A DNA stretch of 34,802 nucleotides from Acidobacteriaceae bacterium (GCA_003138975.1 PLHQ01000037.1:614-35415), one strand, 5' to 3'. Shown: positions 1 to 7,229, numbered from the stretch's first letter. A program made the numbers and translations. The notes: a model not told the origin generated them from the letters alone.

Positions 1-126
1 AGCGTTCATGGATTATCGGGTGAGCGGCGCAATACGTGCATCAGGATATCGATAAGCCGAGCATACTACAAGCCGTACACTCGATTGAACTTCCTCACAG
101 CGGCGGCCACACCTACAATCTTTGTT

Positions 127-270
127 ATGGAGCGCAAAATCTTCTGGATGGTCTTCCTGGTGCTCGGCCTGCTTGCGGATTTCCTGCTGCCCATTTGGTG
201 GGGCTTGGCCTCGACCATTCCCATCGTCTTCATCGCATGGTGGGTCGCTTACCGCAGCGATTGGTTCTGA
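127..270 (+). CDS. small hypothetical membrane protein (47 aa)
   Basis: This small protein is almost entirely hydrophobic. It starts MERKIFW, has two likely membrane segments (about residues 5-20 and 23-40, separated by a Pro-Ile-Trp-Trp turn) and ends in a polar YRSDWF tail. I chose the ATG at 127 over the in-frame TTG at 85 because the extra 14 residues are not part of the hydrophobic pattern. There is no strong Shine-Dalgarno sequence. It runs toward the minus-strand lipoprotein gene, whose stop lies only 14 bases away. I do not recognise a named family. A real gene is likely because the hydrophobic pattern and terminal charges look protein-like, but function is unknown. Confidence 0.5.
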   Translation: MERKIFWMVFLVLGLLADFLLPIWWGLASTIPIVFIAWWVAYRSDWF

Positions 271-283
271 AACCAGGAATGCT

Positions 284-775
284 TCAGGTGCCGGTCTGCG
301 TCATTGTGAAGGTGCCGCTCGCGACCACGCAGCTACTGCCACTGCCAGGGGCCAGCGCCCAAGTGCCAACGATGATGCCTCCACTGAGCGTGTTGTAGTT
401 GCTGGTATTCACCGTCCCGGTCACTGACGTGCTTGTAAGAGTGACAGTGTCGCCGTTCCCCGAGGGTATCGTGAACGAAAACGTGCCAGTCACTTGGTCC
501 GCCGAATTAAAGGTCACGTTTAACGTTCCGGTCGGCGTAGGGCCGACAGTTCCAAAACAAGTGGTCTTGGGGTTCAGCAATTCAAAGGTCGAAATGCTGA
601 GCGCCCCATTGCTAGACACCGTGAACTGCGTGTTAAAGCTAAACCCGGACGACGTCCCTACCCCTCCCGACATCGCCGACTGCCACACGCTCCCGGATGG
701 GGTCTGCACGGCACTCGAACTGCCGCAACCGTTCACCATAACGGCGAGCAGCAGCAGGATTGCAATTTCCTTCAT
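284..775 (-). CDS. hypothetical lipoprotein (163 aa)
   Basis: The N-terminus is a lipoprotein signal: MKEIA, a short Leu/Val-rich core and a lipobox VNGC with the lipidated Cys at residue 17. The mature part is rich in Gly, Ser and Thr. It has repeating beta-strand-like stretches with GTF or GTW motifs (around residues 95-100, 138-142 and 153-157), suggesting a small beta-sandwich or barrel exposed to the periplasm. AAGGA stands six bases before the ATG, supporting this start. It lies 127 bases downstream of the DUF4019 gene, in the same direction, and may be a tail of the flotillin/PspA operon or a separate unit. I recognise no named family. Confidence 0.75.
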   Translation of the reverse strand: MKEIAILLLLAVMVNGCGSSSAVQTPSGSVWQSAMSGGVGTSSGFSFNTQFTVSSNGALSISTFELLNPKTTCFGTVGPTPTGTLNVTFNSADQVTGTFSFTIPSGNGDTVTLTSTSVTGTVNTSNYNTLSGGIIVGTWALAPGSGSSCVVASGTFTMTQTGT

Positions 776-902
776 GAATTTTCCTTGACCTTTGGAGTCG
801 TACGCAGAATTCTACTGCAAGACTACAGAGATGCGCCCTTGCCGGTCAATGGATGTAAGGCCATTATTGGCATTCGGCATCCCTATCGGCGACCTGCGAT
901 CA

Positions 903-1361
903 CTATTTGATGTAGTAGCCGGAAACTTTCCACTTCCCATCTTTATCCAGCATCGGTGTAACCGTCTCAACTGCCGACTGTTTGTGCTCGAACCCGCTCT
1001 CGTACTGAATCACGACGTACTCGCCATCCGGAGCACCCGGCAGCGTCGTGGTATACGTGGCGCTCTTTAGCTTGCGCGACAGCATTTTACCCAACGGATC
1101 GCGGCTCCCCCGCAGTACACCCTGCCACTGTTCCTTGGTGACAGCGGCCTTGAAAACCGGCGCGGCTTCCTGCCAACTCTCGGCATACTTGCCGGAATCC
1201 ACCAGCGCTAGCCAAGACTCCGCGGACTGTTGAGCCAGTTGCTCAGGCCTTTGCTGGGCTCGAACCGCCGGGCATATCGCCAGCAGAAGCATGAGGAAGG
1301 AAAAAGCTGCCCCTAACTTGAACTCCATCTGCCACATTCTGACATTCATTCTGGTTCTCAT
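903..1361 (-). CDS. DUF4019-type secreted protein (152 aa)
   Basis: This protein has an N-terminal signal peptide (hydrophobic core about residues 17-35, ending in Ala-x-Ala before QQRPEQ). The mature domain begins with a helix containing AESWLALVDSGKYAESW and ends WKVSGYYIK. That layout fits DUF4019, a small periplasmic domain of unknown function. The start is uncertain: Met1 lies nine bases after the pspA stop, while Met12 would give a more compact signal peptide. The tight spacing makes it part of the same transcript as pspA. The job is unknown. Position suggests an envelope-associated accessory of the PspA/flotillin module. Confidence 0.75.
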   Translation of the reverse strand: MRTRMNVRMWQMEFKLGAAFSFLMLLLAICPAVRAQQRPEQLAQQSAESWLALVDSGKYAESWQEAAPVFKAAVTKEQWQGVLRGSRDPLGKMLSRKLKSATYTTTLPGAPDGEYVVIQYESGFEHKQSAVETVTPMLDKDGKWKVSGYYIK

Positions 1362-1370
1362 TTGATCAAA

Positions 1371-2030
1371 TTATGCTCCCCGCTTCCCCTTCAACTCCGC
1401 CAGCAACTGCTCAATCCGATCTTCTTTCTCCAGCGCCGCCAGCCGGTCTTCCATGTTGTCTCCGGCAATTTCGGACTTCGCCTCGCTCAAGGCCTCCGAG
1501 TGCGCTACCTTCCGTTTCATGCGATCGAAAGCAGCCGCCTTCGAGCCATCTCCCATCGCCAGGCGCGCATCGCTAGCCTTGCCCACGGCTCGGGCGCGGC
1601 GATGCTGCGCGATCAACAGATCCGCCTTGGCCTGCGCCTCAGTCAGCTTCTGTTCCAGCTGCCGCAGCGCGGACTTCAGATTCTCCACCTGCGCCTTCTG
1701 GTCGGTCACTTGCTGCGCGAAACTCTCACTCAGCTCACGATAACTTTCCATTCGCTGCAGCGATGCACGGGCTAAGTCATCCTGTTTCTTATCCACAGAC
1801 AGCTCGGCCTTGCGCATCCACTCCGCCACTTTTTCTTCGTTCTCTCTCCGCTTTTTCTCCAGCAGGTGCTCATCGGCAATAGCGATCGCCACCTGCGTCT
1901 TTACCTGCAGCAGCTGATTTTGCATGTCGAGAATCACCTGCTTGATCATCTTTTCCGGCTCCTCGGCCTTATCGATCAGGTCATTGAGGTTGGCTCGGAC
2001 TAATGTGGAAACACGCTCTAGTAACGCCAT
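1371..2030 (-). CDS. pspA: PspA/IM30 family membrane-stress protein
   Basis: At 219 aa this is the usual PspA/Vipp1 length. It is almost entirely charged coiled coil. It starts with the amphipathic helix MALLERVSTLVRANLNDLID, followed by the family signature of a Pro between helices (EEPEKMIKQ) and long heptads up to about residue 215. PspA proteins are ESCRT-III relatives that assemble on the inner face of the cytoplasmic membrane and stabilise it under stress. AAGGAGT ten bases before the ATG is a strong ribosome site. No pspF, pspB or pspC lies nearby; the operon instead carries an XRE regulator, an NfeD-like protein and a flotillin. Assignment is firm; the partner set is the unusual part. 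Confidence 0.95.
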   Translation of the reverse strand: MALLERVSTLVRANLNDLIDKAEEPEKMIKQVILDMQNQLLQVKTQVAIAIADEHLLEKKRRENEEKVAEWMRKAELSVDKKQDDLARASLQRMESYRELSESFAQQVTDQKAQVENLKSALRQLEQKLTEAQAKADLLIAQHRRARAVGKASDARLAMGDGSKAAAFDRMKRKVAHSEALSEAKSEIAGDNMEDRLAALEKEDRIEQLLAELKGKRGA

Positions 2031-2051
2031 GATGGACTCCTTTTTGAACTT

Positions 2052-2273
2052 CTAGCTCTGTAGCTGCTTCGCATTCACTTCATGTGCCCGGTGCAGAGCA
2101 GCGCACTCGGGGCATTGTTTTTCTGCGCGCCGGAAGGTTGCGCCGAGAGCCATTCCAATCGCGATCCCGACGCCCAACCAAATCGCAACGTGCCCGGCCA
2201 GAACTCCGGCAGCCGCGCCCAGCGCCGCTCCTAGCGCGATGCCCAATCCCGTATGTTTCGATTTGCCTGCCAT
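2052..2273 (-). CDS. glycine-zipper mini-membrane protein (73 aa)
   Basis: From the ATG at 2273 the protein reads MAGKSKHTGLG and then two Gly/Ala-spaced hydrophobic helices (about residues 8-28 and 30-46). A cytoplasmic-looking tail follows with a CPEC pair (CxxC) and charged residues. The GxxxG-like spacing in the helices is a glycine zipper, typical of membrane-spanning oligomerising peptides. A longer in-frame start exists at 2342, but AGGAG lies seven bases before 2273 and the extra residues look non-coding. The gene sits between flotillin and pspA, 21 bases from pspA. The CxxC tail could bind a metal or be redox active, which is inference. Confidence 0.8.
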   Translation of the reverse strand: MAGKSKHTGLGIALGAALGAAAGVLAGHVAIWLGVGIAIGMALGATFRRAEKQCPECAALHRAHEVNAKQLQS

Positions 2274-2338
2274 TTCCTTGCTCCTGCTGCCAAAAAGAAA
2301 ACAGACGAGTGACGATCCGAAACGCGTCCTTCTGCTTA

Positions 2339-3781
2339 TCACTTCGTTGCGTCCACCACCGGAGGTTTCGGCGTGTGATCACCAAGTTGCCGTACCTTGC
2401 CTAACAGTTCCGAGAGCGGCATGCCCGAAAGCGTCTCGAACAACGCTGGCACCTGCGCCGCCATCTTCGCGATATCGCCGGTGATTTTGTTCATCCCGGA
2501 TGCATCGCCGTTTCCGGTAGACACAATGGTGATCTTGTCCACGTTCGCCAGCGGACTGGCCAATGCCTTCACCACTTCCGGCATGCAGGTAAACAGCCGG
2601 TCGATCACTGCCGCCTGGTTGTATTCCTGATAAGCCTCGGCTTTCACGTTCATGGCCTTGGCTTCGGATTCGCCTTTCTTGAAAATGATTTCCGCCTCGG
2701 CCTCGCCCTGAGCGCGTATCGACGACGCGTGCCCTTCCGCTTCCGCGATCAGGCGCTGCTTTTCGGCCGCAGCCAGTGTCTCGATCCGCTGACGCTCGAT
2801 CTCCGCTCCCTTCAGCACGGTCGCAATTAGTTCTTTCTCACGGCGGTTGATTTCCGCTTCCTGCACCTTCACCTGCTGCTCTTTCTCGATTTGCTGCACT
2901 TTCACCTGCTCGGCGATCACCTGCTGTTGCATGATGTTGGTCTGGATGTCGTACGCCTTGTCGGCCTGCGCCTGCTGGCGTTTCGTGACTTCGAGGAATT
3001 GTGCTTTTTTCACTTCGAGGTCACGCTGCGATTCCGCTTGCTTGGCCAAAGACAAAGTTTCCGCCAGCACGCGTTCCTGATCGGCCTGTGCCTTGGCCAC
3101 AGCCGCTTCCCGCTGAGCCAGCGCGCGCTTGATCGCCGTATCGCGGTCAGCTTCCGCTGTGGCAACATCGGCGTCGCGCTTGATTCGCGCCACATCCGGC
3201 TTGCCCATGTTGGTGATGTATTCGTTCTTATCGCGAACTTCCTTGATGGTGAACGAGATCACCTCGAGCCCCATCTTGTTCATGTCCTCAGCACACGTAG
3301 ACCGCATACGGTCGGAAACCATCTCCGGCTGCTTGACGATCTCCTCCACCGTGAGCTGTCCGATGATGCCCCGCAGATGCCCTTCCATCACCAGCCGGAT
3401 CAGCCCTTCGCGCTCCTGATCGCTCTTGGTCAGGAACTGCTCGGCCGCCGTCAGCACAGACTCGCGATCGGACTTCACTTTGATCTGCGCAACAGCTTCG
3501 ACAGTCACCGCTACACCCTGTTTGGTGTAGAGATCCTGCTGCGGCGCCACATCGAACGACATTAGTTCAAGGGATAGGTCCCGACACACTTGCACCATCG
3601 GAAGCACCAAGGTGCCGTGTCCCTGCACCACACGTGTCCCGCCCAGGCCATACACGATGAGTGCTTCGTGGGGCCCCGCTTTGCGATATAGCCTGGCCAT
3701 TCCGCTCATCAGGAACAGAACAACCATCACTCCCAGCCCGGCGAAAATCCAAATCTCAACCATCCGCGACATCTCGAACAT
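2339..3781 (-). CDS. flotillin-like SPFH/band 7 protein (480 aa)
   Basis: The order of parts is an N-terminal membrane anchor (residues about 8-29), an SPFH/band-7 domain (about 35-200, starting AGPHEALIVYG), then a very long Glu/Ala/Lys-rich coiled coil with EAE and AEAEG repeats (about 205-380), and a C-terminal region rich in Met and Leu. This is the flotillin architecture (FloT/YqiK class, 480-550 aa). Flotillins form clusters in the cytoplasmic membrane and organise ordered lipid domains. GGAGGAGG before the ATG is a near-perfect ribosome site. Its operon neighbour NfeD/YqiJ-like protein is the known partner type (YuaF-FloT, YqiJ-YqiK). It ends 65 bases before the glycine-zipper gene. 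Confidence 0.93.
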   Translation of the reverse strand: MFEMSRMVEIWIFAGLGVMVVLFLMSGMARLYRKAGPHEALIVYGLGGTRVVQGHGTLVLPMVQVCRDLSLELMSFDVAPQQDLYTKQGVAVTVEAVAQIKVKSDRESVLTAAEQFLTKSDQEREGLIRLVMEGHLRGIIGQLTVEEIVKQPEMVSDRMRSTCAEDMNKMGLEVISFTIKEVRDKNEYITNMGKPDVARIKRDADVATAEADRDTAIKRALAQREAAVAKAQADQERVLAETLSLAKQAESQRDLEVKKAQFLEVTKRQQAQADKAYDIQTNIMQQQVIAEQVKVQQIEKEQQVKVQEAEINRREKELIATVLKGAEIERQRIETLAAAEKQRLIAEAEGHASSIRAQGEAEAEIIFKKGESEAKAMNVKAEAYQEYNQAAVIDRLFTCMPEVVKALASPLANVDKITIVSTGNGDASGMNKITGDIAKMAAQVPALFETLSGMPLSELLGKVRQLGDHTPKPPVVDATK

Positions 3782-3792
3782 AACGCCTCCTC

Positions 3793-4248
3793 CTACGAAT
3801 GCAGTTTCAAAAGAATCAATGAAGCAAACCGTTCGGCCGCGTCTCGATCATGAAAAACAATCAACTCGGCGAACGGAGTAGGTTGCTGCCCGCCAAGGTT
3901 GCGATCCACGACCCAGCCGTTTACGTGGTAAACGAAACCAAGCACGCCATAAAAGACGGCGACAATTGCCCAGCTGGCCACAATCGAACTGGTGCGCCTC
4001 GATGCGTAGCCGGCAATCGTAAACATCGCGAGCAGGAAGGCCGTACCAGCTAAGGCAAGCATGCGAGCCCCTTCCCGCGAGGTCCACCCATTCGGTTGCC
4101 AATTCACGTCGAAATGCACCGCCATGCGCATCGGTAAACGATCCCATGCGGTCCAATATTTCAGCGCAGTCAGCGGCAACGCCAACCAGGCCAGCCCAGC
4201 CTCGGCTTGAAATATTTTTCGTTCGATAGAGTCTCCTCGCCGCAACAT
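3793..4248 (-). CDS. DUF1648-like membrane protein (151 aa)
   Basis: The protein has three to four predicted membrane helices. In the first third it carries the DUF1648 signature: LPMRMAVHFDVNWQPNGW, i.e. a Pro, a HFD and a PNGW motif. In many bacteria this domain is part of SdpI-like or sigma-factor-associated membrane proteins; its biochemical role is not settled. The in-frame ORF reaches back to 4377, but that would overlap the upstream NfeD-like gene by 95 bases, so I chose the Met at 4248. It lies 34 bases after the NfeD gene and 11 bases before flotillin, so it is co-transcribed. Confidence 0.75.
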   Translation of the reverse strand: MLRRGDSIERKIFQAEAGLAWLALPLTALKYWTAWDRLPMRMAVHFDVNWQPNGWTSREGARMLALAGTAFLLAMFTIAGYASRRTSSIVASWAIVAVFYGVLGFVYHVNGWVVDRNLGGQQPTPFAELIVFHDRDAAERFASLILLKLHS

Positions 4249-4282
4249 ACCCCGAAACCCGAAAACACAAAACCGCAATTCG

Positions 4283-4954
4283 CTACTCCTCCCCGGACAT
4301 CTCGCTCCATAACCGAACGTAAGCAATTCCTTTTTCGTAGCGCGTAACCACAACTTCTGTTCCCTTGCCGATGGCACTGCTATCCTCGCTACGCGCGCCG
4401 CATACGCGACGCGTCCCCATCTGCGTGTAAATCATCTCTCCCGTTCCTCCAGCGCGAATCGCACTGCAGATTCGGCCCAGCACTCCCACCATTTCGTAAT
4501 CTGCGGGATCCATGTTCTCTTCGTCCGAGATCAGCAGTTTGCTCAGGAACAGGAACACAATGCCTCCGCCGACCAGCCCGCTGATGATTGACGCCAGCAA
4601 TCCGAAGCCGACCCACACTCCGGAGTAACGCGTAAGCAGATATCCGGTCCCGCCGAACCAGGCCAGGAACGCCGTCAGCGTGACGAAGTTGAACGGTGAA
4701 ACTCCGCTGCTCTGCTGTCCAGCCTGACTGGCTGCTGCATTCGTCCCAGCCGGGGCGTGACCCGAGGCAACCGGTGCATGTGGCGCCGGACCACCCGCCG
4801 GCGGAAGATGTGTCCCGCCCGCATGCCCGTGGAAATGCAGCAGATGCAAGCGGCCCGTGCGTGCGCCTCCGAATACAAACGAAAAGAAACTGAAGCAGAA
4901 GCCGACCGCGAAACAGATCAAATAAAAGTCAGCCCATGTCATGGAGTGATTCAT
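4283..4954 (-). CDS. NfeD/YqiJ-like OB-fold membrane protein (223 aa)
   Basis: It has an N-terminal membrane helix (about residues 9-29), then a Pro/Ala/His-rich linker (37-85) with seven histidines between 37 and 66. Two further membrane helices follow (about 88-107 and 112-137), then a C-terminal soluble beta domain (about 150-223) with GRICSAIRAGGTGEM and KGTEVVVTRYEKGIAYV, typical of the NfeD/YqiJ OB fold. Such proteins partner flotillins at membrane domains. Its ATG overlaps the regulator's stop as ATGA (4951-4954), implying translational coupling. The His-rich linker is not usual for the family and could bind a metal; that is inference. Confidence 0.85.
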   Translation of the reverse strand: MNHSMTWADFYLICFAVGFCFSFFSFVFGGARTGRLHLLHFHGHAGGTHLPPAGGPAPHAPVASGHAPAGTNAAASQAGQQSSGVSPFNFVTLTAFLAWFGGTGYLLTRYSGVWVGFGLLASIISGLVGGGIVFLFLSKLLISDEENMDPADYEMVGVLGRICSAIRAGGTGEMIYTQMGTRRVCGARSEDSSAIGKGTEVVVTRYEKGIAYVRLWSEMSGEE

Positions 4955-5532
4955 CGGATTTGCCTGCCTTCTGCACCGGCCGTGCGGTCCCGACTTTCGT
5001 GATGAAGACTTTCGCGACGATTCTCCCGGCCCTGAGTTCCGCGGCGGTGATTCACACTCGCCATCAACTCCGGCCGCAGTGCTTCGAGCAGACGTTCAGC
5101 CAGCCCGGGCGTGTCCAGAATCGCGCCCAACAGCAGCAAACAGCGGCGCGTGTCTTTCTCGCGCGCGGCCTTAATCAGCACGTCGCTTACCTCCGGGTCG
5201 CTGACGAAACGCTCCGACCCTTGCAACAGCCAGACATCAAGCTGCCCTTCCGTCGTGCGCAAGTCCGAGGTCAGTTCCGTGTGATAACCCTCCGGGTCGT
5301 CCACCAGAAAACCGGGATGCACCTTAAAAAACTTCGCCAGCAGCGCCCGCGACGACTGCGTCATGTGCCGCCGGGTGCCGCTTTCGATCTGCGACAAATA
5401 CGACTGGCTAATGCTCTTGCGCAGCTCCTGGCGAACCGCCCTCACAACCTCCTGCTGCGTCATGGGACGCGCCAAGCCGCGCAGCGAACCTTCCACCTCG
5501 CGCAAGTAACGGATTTTCTCGCCCAGTTTCAT
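4951..5532 (-). CDS. XRE-type HTH transcriptional regulator (193 aa)
   Basis: Residues about 5-75 form a Cro/C1-type helix-turn-helix. Typical elements are the MTQQEVVRAV first helix and the recognition segment SQSYLSQIESGTRR. The rest (80-165) is a helical region that probably dimerises or senses something, and the tail (166-193) is basic and looks disordered. It is the first gene of the flotillin/PspA operon and overlaps the NfeD-like gene by ATGA. An AT-rich palindrome lies 10-45 bases upstream of its start, inside its own promoter, so autoregulation is likely. It is not a PspF-type (sigma-54) activator, so the psp regulation here is of a different kind. Confidence 0.88.
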   Translation of the reverse strand: MKLGEKIRYLREVEGSLRGLARPMTQQEVVRAVRQELRKSISQSYLSQIESGTRRHMTQSSRALLAKFFKVHPGFLVDDPEGYHTELTSDLRTTEGQLDVWLLQGSERFVSDPEVSDVLIKAAREKDTRRCLLLLGAILDTPGLAERLLEALRPELMASVNHRRGTQGRENRRESLHHESRDRTAGAEGRQIR

Positions 5533-5542
5533 ATCTCAAATC

Positions 5543-5577
5543 GACATATTTATATTGCAATATGCGATATATGTCAA
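5543..5577 (-). promoter_or_regulatory. strong sigma-70-type promoter with nested palindromic operator for the XRE-flotillin-pspA operon
   Basis: On the minus strand there is TTGACA (5572-5577), a 17-base spacer, then TATAAA (5549-5554), close to the ideal sigma-70 spacing and sequence. The spacer contains the perfect palindrome ATATTGCAATAT (5552-5563). An outer inverted repeat, GACATAT (5543-5549) with ATATGTC (5569-5575), brackets the promoter. Transcription should begin near 5542, about ten bases before the ATG at 5532, so the leader is very short and without a clear Shine-Dalgarno. The palindrome is a plausible site for the XRE protein encoded next door. Confidence 0.7.
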
Positions 5578-5617
5578 GAAATGTATCAGGAGTGTTTTTA
5601 GGAGGTTACGGCTAGGT

Positions 5618-6409
5618 CTACAGGCCGGCTTCGATCCGGGAGCGGGGGTCGAGATAATCGCGCAGCGCGTCGCCGATAAAGTTGAACGACAGCACAGCCA
5701 GCATCACGGCGAGCGCCGGAAAAAGCACGAGGTGCGGAGCGTCGAATAGGTGGGCGCGGCCGTCGTTGAGCATCGTTCCCCAGCTAGCCGTGGGCGGAGG
5801 TACACCGAGTCCTAGAAAGCTCATAGTGGCTTCGGCCAGGATCGCTCCAGCCATGCCGATCGCCGCCTGCACGATCACCGGTTGAATGATGTTGGGCAGA
5901 ATGTGGCGCACGATGATGCGCAGGTCGCTCGCGCCAAGCGCACGCGCAGCTTCAACGAATTCGCGTTCGCGCGCGGCGAGGACTTGTCCGCGGACCAGAC
6001 GAGCGTAGCCTACCCATCCGCCGAGTGAGAGCGCGAGAACAAGATTGAAGATGCCAGGACCGCGAAACGCGACGAAGGCAATGGCAAGGAGGATTCCAGG
6101 GAACGAGAGGAACGCGTTCATCAGGACGACGTTAACGAAGCGGTCGATGCCTCCGCCGTAATAGCCAGCGATGGAACCGATGATGAGGCCTAGCGCGAGC
6201 GACGTTAGCACCACGCAACTTCCGACCAGCATAGAGATGCGTGAGCCGTAGATGATGCGCGAAAGAATGTCGCGGCCAAGTTCGTCGGTGCCGAACCAGT
6301 GCGCGTGCGATGTAGCGTCGAGTCGAGCAGGGAGATTGATAGCTGCGGGATCTTGCGGCGCGATCCAAGGCGCGAACAGCGCAAAGATCACAAAGACTAC
6401 GACCAACAC
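5618..6409 (-). CDS. DppC/OppC-like ABC transporter permease
   Basis: This is an inner-membrane permease of the peptide/nickel importer family. It has an OppC N-terminal segment (LFAPWIAPQDP), the HWFGTDELGRDILSR signature, about six membrane helices, and the EAA loop EAARALGASDLRIIVRHILPN (about residues 152-172) that docks on the ATPase. Its partner dppB starts at 8792, unusually far away. The 5' end is doubtful. GTG at 6409 starts within the first membrane helix, while in-frame codons back to 6484 encode a typical basic pre-helix tail (ISFHRAARHNPLA). There is no ATG there, only ATT/ATC, with a TAA at 6485-6487. So the start is either non-standard or the N-terminus is damaged. No ATPase or binding protein is in the window. 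Confidence 0.85.
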   Translation of the reverse strand: MLVVVFVIFALFAPWIAPQDPAAINLPARLDATSHAHWFGTDELGRDILSRIIYGSRISMLVGSCVVLTSLALGLIIGSIAGYYGGGIDRFVNVVLMNAFLSFPGILLAIAFVAFRGPGIFNLVLALSLGGWVGYARLVRGQVLAAREREFVEAARALGASDLRIIVRHILPNIIQPVIVQAAIGMAGAILAEATMSFLGLGVPPPTASWGTMLNDGRAHLFDAPHLVLFPALAVMLAVLSFNFIGDALRDYLDPRSRIEAGL

Positions 6410-6488
6410 GACGCCCGTTGCCGCGAGTGGATTGTGGCGGGCGGCGCGGTGGAACGAGATGGCGGCAGTAGCAATTTTCTTATCTTAT

Positions 6489-6597
6489 AAGGAGGACGCA
6501 CCCAACGAGAAGTGAATCATCACTCATGCGGCTGCTCTTGGCTTAAGCAAAGTTGATTTGCTGGCTGCTGGCGGCTCTTTAGCGGAAGGAGGACGCA
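6489..6597. repeat. 12-bp direct repeat AAGGAGGACGCA, two copies
   Basis: AAGGAGGACGCA occurs at 6489-6500 and again at 6586-6597, 97 bases apart. It lies in the gap between the damaged 5' end of dppC and the vapC stop, close to where an insertion boundary would be expected. The intervening DNA has no gene I can support. Confidence 0.4.
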
Positions 6598-6619
6598 GAA
6601 CGAGCGGCAGCGAGTTGAA

Positions 6620-7027
6620 TTACCACACTTCTAGCTGGAACTTGCGATAACTATGGATCATCTCGAAATCGGTGCGGTTGGACGTAATCAGGCGGGCGCC
6701 GCGGGAGCGAGCGGTGAGAGCGATTAGGACATCGCAGTGAAGATCGCGAAGCTTCCCCGGCGTCAGGCCTCGGGCCGCTCGAATGTCTGCGAGGATCTGC
6801 CCGGACTCCAGCCAGTTCTTTTCCGTCGGGGTCAGGATGGGATGGTTCCGGCCCAGTACGCGCAACAAATCGCGCTCTGCAGTGCCGACTGCGCCACGCC
6901 ACAATTCCGCCAGGACGACTGACGACATGCGGATCAAACCAGAGATGGATTCAATCCTGCTGCGATTCTGGCCGGTGCGGAGATCGTCGACCAGAACGGA
7001 CGTATCGAAGATTACCAGGTCACTCAT
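6620..7027 (-). CDS. vapC: VapC-like PIN-domain toxin ribonuclease
   Basis: The 135-aa protein is a full-length PIN domain. From the ATG at 7027, the acidic metal-binding residues are visible: Asp8 in FDTSVLVD, Glu41 in LAELWRG, Asp99 in HCDVLIALTA and the SNRTDF segment near 118-122. VapC toxins are magnesium-dependent endoribonucleases that cut tRNA or rRNA and are neutralised by VapB. I chose ATG over the preceding TTG because it makes the usual short overlap with vapB (ATGAGTGA, eight bases). GGGA precedes it. It lies in the insert between dppB and dppC. Assignment is secure; the RNA target cannot be read from the sequence. Confidence 0.92.
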   Translation of the reverse strand: MSDLVIFDTSVLVDDLRTGQNRSRIESISGLIRMSSVVLAELWRGAVGTAERDLLRVLGRNHPILTPTEKNWLESGQILADIRAARGLTPGKLRDLHCDVLIALTARSRGARLITSNRTDFEMIHSYRKFQLEVW

Positions 7028-7208
7028 CAAGTCCCGAGAACTTCAATTTGCCGGAGTTCCTTTTCATCAGGGCCTTGAATCGCTTGAGAGCGACCATTTC
7101 GCGGAGGGCGATGTGAACGGCATCGGTTCGGGATTTCGCTCCGAGGACTTTCACGGCCTCATCGGCCAGGTCGGTATCCAGGCGGATTGTTGTCATGGTC
7201 ACAGCCAT
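7020..7208 (-). CDS. vapB: VapB-like antitoxin (62 aa)
   Basis: The N-terminal half reads MTTIRLDTDLADEAVKVLGAKSRTDAVHIALREMV, which fits a ribbon-helix-helix DNA-binding antitoxin of the type II VapB class. The C-terminal part is basic and probably wraps the toxin. The start at 7208 has AAGG about ten bases upstream; an internal Met at 7196 is the alternative. Translation is coupled to vapC by an eight-base overlap. The operator site upstream (two GTATATAC copies) is what such proteins bind for autorepression. Confidence 0.88.
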   Translation of the reverse strand: MAVTMTTIRLDTDLADEAVKVLGAKSRTDAVHIALREMVALKRFKALMKRNSGKLKFSGLDE

Positions 7209-7229
7209 CGTGCTCTGCCTTGTTTCTAC

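Noticed and set aside
1-84. Possible gene end entering from the left edge (frame ending in TAA at 53-55)
   Set aside because: Only 17 codons with no recognisable motif; cannot be supported.
399-788. Plus-strand ORF opposite the lipoprotein gene
   Set aside because: The minus strand has a lipobox signal peptide and a good ribosome site; this ORF is only its complement.
2891-3565. 224-codon plus-strand ORF within flotillin
   Set aside because: His/Leu/Arg-rich composition typical of an antisense shadow of a Glu/Ala/Gln coiled coil.
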